Assembly (NCBI GenBank): GCA_003427395.1
Contig: BFEA01000476.1
Span: 556,453 to 581,011 of the forward strand
DNA length: 24,559 nucleotides
DNA from: Chara braunii
Taxonomy: Eukaryota > Streptophyta > Charophyceae > Charales > Characeae
Reading direction: 5' to 3'
The notes under the pieces are model-generated. The model worked only from the letters and a program-made list of their open reading frames with translations. It was not told the origin of the DNA and did no database searches. Shown in pieces: positions 20,196 through 24,559 of this stretch (positions within the stretch are counted from its first letter, which is position 1; each line of letters opens with the position of its first letter). Position numbers and translations under genes: made by a program.

Positions 20196-21150
20196 GCGCT
20201 CCTGCCCGTTAATCGATCCTCTCAACCGCGCTAACTTCAAAGTTGATTAGAGAGAGAGTTAATCGCGCCTGCACAATTTATAGCATAAGCGTCCGCGCGA
20301 AATAGTCGGGATTGTGTCCGAGTGGGAGAGAAGGAGAAGGAAGGAAGTGCCTATGACTGCATGGTCGGGCCGTGGCGTGGGGGACGTAGCCATTCTCCAT
20401 GCATCGATCCAGTCATGCATCGTTCAGACCAATAAGGTTAAGGGAAGTATGCGCGTGCAGAGGCGCAGCGAAGATATCAAGAAGGAGGAGATTATAGTTA
20501 CATTTGTGCTTGCCAAGAAGAGGATTAAAGTTATACGTGAGATTAAGGCGCAGAGAAGCCAGAGCACAGGCCCTGACGAGGCAGAGCGTGCACAAGCAAG
20601 AAGCACCGTGCAGTTGCAGGCAAAATTGTGATGCACCCAAATTCCTAGCCTATCTTGAATCTGAATTGCAAAAAGAAATTCCGAGAACCCGCATGGGCTC
20701 AACTTCAGTTAAAAATTCAAAAAGATTCGAACAAAGACTCTCCCACGCGATGATCGCGCCAAAATCCCCATTCCTCACAGCAGAACAAGAAAGAAGCTAT
20801 GGCAACAGTTATTTTTCACGGTCGCTAAGACGCGATCAACTACCAACCGTTGTGAGACCATTTTTTTTCTAAAAGATGAGGACATTCATGTAATTAGGCG
20901 GACCCCTCTCAATCAACCCTCGAAGTATCGTCGCGCAGAAAATCGCACGCCTTCATAAAACAATTTGTGACGCCCAGGGGGTTCCAATCTTGGGCAAGCT
21001 CCTGCGTGCTCTCTCAACATCTGACGATTCCTTGAAAGAGGGGAAACACCAGGCTCACCAGCGAATGATGTCGAACCTGCATAAGCCAATTACCGTGCGA
21101 TAGGAGTATGGAAGTCATCCAGATGGCATGCGCGAGTTCTGTCCCGGATC
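20196..21150. other. Right flank without recognised gene
   Basis: This is the sequence into which the main element appears to have inserted. Plus-strand frames at 20314-20631 (105 residues, basic) and 20504-20872 overlap each other and lack recognisable motifs. An 18-base sequence, ACGCCCAGGGGGTTCCAA, at 20970-20987 recurs at 22054-22071. Confidence 0.4.
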
Positions 21151-21157
21151 CTACAAG

Positions 21158-22311
21158 TTACCAGGGAAGAGCAATCTTATGATAGGAGGAGGAGGAGGGG
21201 AGTGAGCAGGAGGGGTGGCACCGTGGCAGAAATCGTCGAAGTTCTCGATCGCCAGTAGGGAGCTGAGTGTAGTGGATGGTGCGATGGATACGGTGGAAGC
21301 GATGGTCCTGATGGGGAAGCGACGCCAGGTAGTGGGGATAGAGGGTGCAGAGGGTGCGGGGGATCGTGGCGCAGAAGTCTTCATAATTCTCGCATGCGGG
21401 AATAGTACCCGCGATCATACAATAAACTTTTATATTATTATAGTCGCGCCATGCGACACTAAAACGAAGGATATGGAGTGGAAAGGAGGTCACGAGAGAG
21501 CGGGTGGTTGCATGCGGGAAGACTGTGGCGATGAGGCGAGTGGAATAGAGTTGATGGAATAGGGAAGGCGGGAAGGGGTGCCAACTGAGAGGAAAAGGGG
21601 GGCGGTTTTCGAGTTGATGGAGGGTGAGGTAGTCAAGGGGAGGGATAATGACCGGGGACGAAGTCCGAGCGCCCGCATCTCCACGGCGGACGACGGGCCG
21701 TGGTGGAGGGGATTGAGGCAGCGAAGGGCTTCGTCTTCTGCGTCTGTTGATGGATCCCTGCGCAGTGGTGATGCCATCTCTCTCAGGATCCTTCTGCGCC
21801 GACTCTGGATTGCGCACGGGATTGCCTTGCGACAGTCGCGTTGCCGATCTGCTCGATTGATCCACAAATCGCTTTCCCTCCGCCCTCTCTAGTCGTTTCT
21901 GCACGACCGCCTCATCCTCCTCCCTGCTTCATTCACTGGAGCTATCCCGCTCTTTGCCATGTGTTCTTCTGGCGTAACGTCGTCCTCGATGTCTCGGGGG
22001 CTTATGGGTTTCTCGGTAATTTTGATCCCGATTTCGGAGGACGAGAGATCACCACGCCCAGGGGGTTCCAAAGCTTCACTTTTGGCGCCCTGCCGCAGCA
22101 ATCGAACCTCCTTTTCTGTAGAGAGCAAGGAGCAGGGTAACTCTCTAATATCACAAAAGGCCTTTTTGTCATTGTATCTTGGAAGAAGCGGGGTGGTGGC
22201 TTCGTATACGGTTCGAGGGGGTTCCCAAGAATCGGTCATTTTGGGCACCTCTACTAGTGGTTCTCCCAAAATTAGGGCGGCAAAAGGGCCCGTGTCCGTC
22301 GGAGGTTCCAA
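21158..22311 (-). pseudogene. Unrecognised frames downstream of the gag-pro remnant
   Basis: Two overlapping minus-strand frames, 22311-21889 (140 residues) and 21904-21158 (248 residues), follow the protease remnant in the same direction. The first is acidic with PPxD and VTPEEH stretches; the second begins with a charged segment QKRLERAEGKRFVDQ and then becomes rich in Ser, Pro and Arg, typical of non-coding sequence. A frameshift near 21900 would link VTPEEH to QKRLERAEG. I do not recognise either, and there is no reverse transcriptase motif. They may be the spacer between protease and a lost reverse transcriptase. Within the second, a short segment repeats imperfectly (plus-strand GTGGCGCAGAAGTCTTC near 21366 and GTGGCAGAAATCGTCG near 21221). 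Confidence 0.3.
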
Positions 22312-22364
22312 TCCGTGAGGACAAATGTCTTCGTTGTCTTCTGCCGAATCGGGTAGCGAACCAG

Positions 22365-22990
22365 TCAGGGTGTCATGTTTAGGATCACAGGGTCTGTTTC
22401 CTCCGCACTGTCAGAAGTGTTGGGTGAAGACTCAGACCCTTTTTCCCTAATATCTGGTTCGTTAATGGCTTCTTTCCAGGTGATCACGTGGAGTGGTCCA
22501 CCATTTTCGGGGCGAACTTTCCGAACTGCAAGTAATGTCGTTCGGAGAGTAAGCCGCATCAGAATGGTGTACGGTTTTCCAACCGTATTTCGGAGGATTA
22601 TCGATATCTTCCTGAAATCTAAGTTTGCCTGCAACGTAGTGAGGGCCAGCAATCCAATAAGGACGTTATGTATATTCACATTTAACACTACGATATCCCC
22701 CAAGCATGGACTTTTCCTAATCGGAAGGCGACATTCGTTATCCTTCCTACCACCTTGATTTTCTCCTCATCAACGGAGATAAGGTGATCCCCTTATGTTA
22801 ACAAGATCAAATCTTTCGTTTTTCCTGCTCGTTCCACCACCTTTAGGGAGATGGCTAAAACAGCGGGCCCTGAATTGATGATAGCGCTATACGGAATTCC
22901 CCAGACTTCCACGTCACATTCCGTGGATTTCCACAGAATAGTCTTGATACATAAGAAATGGTCGCCTTTTTTATCAATCTCAACCGTATC
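22365..22990 (-). pseudogene. Retrotransposon aspartic protease (retropepsin-like), broken
   Basis: The catalytic segment reads AIINSGPAVLAISLKVVE in the frame covering about 22990-22702. This is the A-x-x-D-S-G-A layout of retropepsins with the catalytic Asp replaced by Asn (AAT at 22874-22876). An in-frame TAA follows at 22793-22795, then the flap-like segment KIKVVGR. The frame then changes at a run of five Gs (plus-strand C run 22697-22701), and the C-terminal part VLIGLLALTTLQANLDFR lies in the frame 22703-22365, matching the usual (V)LIGLxxL end of these enzymes. Another frameshift upstream, near 22990, separates it from the gag frame. With the catalytic residue lost and at least three further breaks it cannot be active. 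It normally cuts the Gag-Pol polyprotein. Confidence 0.75.
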
Positions 22991-23703
22991 GGATCTAAAG
23001 TGCTAGGAACATAGGGTTTGTCTTCACGGAGGGGAGCCTTTCCTTTGACAACTGCTAGTTTAGCGAGGGCGAACTGCTTTCGATTCGCCTTGCAATGTTG
23101 CAGCATTCGCTCGTTTGCCTGGTTCGATACGGACAGGAGGTATTCGATGGGTAGGGGAATTCGGTGATCCAGTACCCGAACGATGTTCATGACAGCAATC
23201 TCCACTGTAACAAATGTGGGATCGCCCAACTCCATTTCTTTGGGGGACGGTCTCCATTCCGTTACTTCGCGTTCCTCCATCGCGGGACGGATGGCTCCAA
23301 TCATTCCCAATCCCGGGTAACCCAACGAGATGTACTGATCGACCGGGATGAGTTCCACGACTTCCTCAGTCGCGACCATTACACTCCCCGTTCCCTCTGC
23401 TTCTTCCACCATCATACCTGCCCTCCCTGGTCTGTTGGCTACGGGTGCGTCTGCCATGGGGGTTGCTCCTATCTGGGCTTGTGCAGGTCGGTTGGGGCAG
23501 TCCTGGGCTATGTGGCCTGGCTGGTGACACGTGTAGCACCCGTCCATTCTTACGCCTGTATTAGCTACCGCACCTCCCATGGCTTGGCCGAGGGCTATTC
23601 TTGGGGCCACCGACACGGCTCGAACGACAATGAGGCATATCGACCGCATTAACGACTCTATTCTGGCATTGTGCTCACGTTGTTCTTTCATACTCTCTTG
23701 CAT
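22855..23703 (-). pseudogene. Gag C-terminal part with CCHC zinc knuckle, second retroelement
   Basis: A 282-residue frame. Near residues 55-68 it has CYTCHQPGHIAQDC (about 23496-23540), a CCHC zinc knuckle of the nucleocapsid type, followed by PNRPAQ. After it come an acidic linker and a segment (DPTFVTVEIAVMNIVRVLDH, then LPIEYLLSVSNQANERMLQH) that leads into the protease. The last ~40 residues are out of frame: the protease frame overlaps them from about 22990. The stretch between 23703 and 23982 carries the coiled coil ELATAKAELAALQNKF in the frame of the capsid segment. This Gag is clearly different from that of the main element. Confidence 0.75.
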
Positions 23704-23981
23704 CAGATTAACTAGCGTTCATGTTAATTCTAAGATCACGCTTGATTCATTTGGCTTATCTAGGGGAGGCATAGGGGTTACCATCACGAGCGGTACTGGG
23801 GTTGTGTCTGCCATTGGTCTTTTTACTCCAACCTGTTTTAGATAGCCTAAGATAGGTGACGGGGCCGGACATTTTCGAACTTGTTTTGGAGTGCGGCTAG
23901 CTCTGCTTTTGCCGTAGCCAATTCTGAGGAATCTCCCTCCTTGGAATGATCCTCTCCTTCTAGGAAGCTAGCGGCAAACTT

Positions 23982-24472
23982 TCATTCCATCTCTTCTGGC
24001 CCGTCCATGATCTGTTGCATGGTGTGATTGATGGGGGAAAATTGTTTTTGCAATTTCGCCCGCATCGCGCGGCTTTGGAGTTCATAGATGAACAAATCCC
24101 TTCCGACTTTTTCGTGTTTTTCTGACTTTACAAACAACCTGTAGAATCTACTGCGATATTCTGTGACGGACTCGAGGGGTTTCTGGACCCGATCTTTGAT
24201 CATAAAGAAAGTTTGTTTATGGTGTATATAATCAAATTGGTGCAAAAAGTCTCTCTCAAAGGTCAGGAGGTCCACCCAAGCGTAGGTGTTGAACCAATGA
24301 TGCGCTTCCCCTCCCAACCGGGTTGGGATATTAATTCGGGCCTCATCATTGTCGTACTGTTGTGCACGCAATGTAGCTAGCCAAGCCCTAGCCAAGTGAT
24401 GTGCATGATCGAATAGGTACAGATCGGGCGGGGCTACGGTTGCTCGAACTCGAACGGGTGGCGCGGGGATAG
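23982..24472 (-). pseudogene. Retrotransposon Gag capsid domain, second retroelement
   Basis: From TTG at 24395 the frame gives 137 residues with the Ty3/gypsy-type Gag capsid pattern: a helix ARAWLATLRAQQ, then GGEAHHWFNTYAW, FERDFLHQF, ESVTEYRSRFYRLF and FIYELQSRAMRAKLQ. It is really open further right (reading PPDLYLFDHAHHLARAW) up to the GT repeat, so the true start is beyond or within the microsatellite. It ends in EEMEW-type context at a TGA (23982-23984); translation in the same frame continues sensibly after it (KFAASFLEGED), so this is a nonsense mutation, probably TGG to TGA. The role is the particle shell protein. Confidence 0.85.
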
Positions 24473-24477
24473 GTGTG

Positions 24478-24559
<82 letters not shown>
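24473..24559 (+). repeat. (GT)n microsatellite
   Basis: GT dinucleotides run from 24473 to the end of the window with one early GC interruption; the true length is unknown because the window ends inside it. Confidence 0.98.

Overview
The window is eukaryotic nuclear DNA made almost entirely of degenerate LTR-retrotransposon sequence. I see no host gene, rRNA gene or convincing tRNA gene. The primer-binding site, the CCHC zinc knuckles and the gag architecture fit Ty3/gypsy-type elements. The tRNA-Asp-like primer site is of a kind I associate with plant elements, so a streptophyte (land plant or charophyte alga) is my best guess, but the species cannot be fixed from this sequence.

Main element (1-20195, minus strand). 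Two direct repeats, 1-6284 (cut by the window edge) and 12438-20195, are the LTRs. Read on the minus strand the LTR starts TGTCGG and ends CTCAACA. At 12418-12435, just inside the right-hand LTR, is a primer-binding site that nearly matches the 3' end of tRNA-Asp. The complete LTR is about 7.76 kb, which is exceptionally long. The 6.15 kb interior carries only gag-like coding remnants, in the order: unrecognised N-terminal ORF (11513-10538), first capsid-like domain and coiled coil (10335-9472), second capsid-like domain, Arg/Gly-rich nucleocapsid and zinc knuckle (9436-8624). No protease, reverse transcriptase, RNase H or integrase is visible. It is therefore a gag-only, non-autonomous element of the TR-GAG/LARD kind.

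Structure inside the LTRs. Each LTR carries, from left to right: three ~124 bp degenerate repeats; ten dispersed hairpins sharing a 12-nt loop and a bulged C while their stems differ and covary; a 3 x 24 bp tandem repeat; four ~180 bp pyrimidine-rich units each with a hairpin; a stretch rich in N; and a tRNA-like A/B-box motif. The right-hand LTR also shows a 74 bp tandem duplication and a palindromic foldback element that lie outside the window in the left copy. The two LTRs are identical, shared Ns included, up to about position 5220, then differ by about 4% over the last 1.06 kb.

Right flank (20196-24559, minus strand). After about 1-2 kb without a recognisable gene comes a second, different gag-pro retroelement: capsid-like gag, coiled coil, zinc knuckle, then a broken aspartic protease whose catalytic Asp is Asn. 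No reverse transcriptase is seen. Its gag frame runs right toward a (GT)n microsatellite at the window end.
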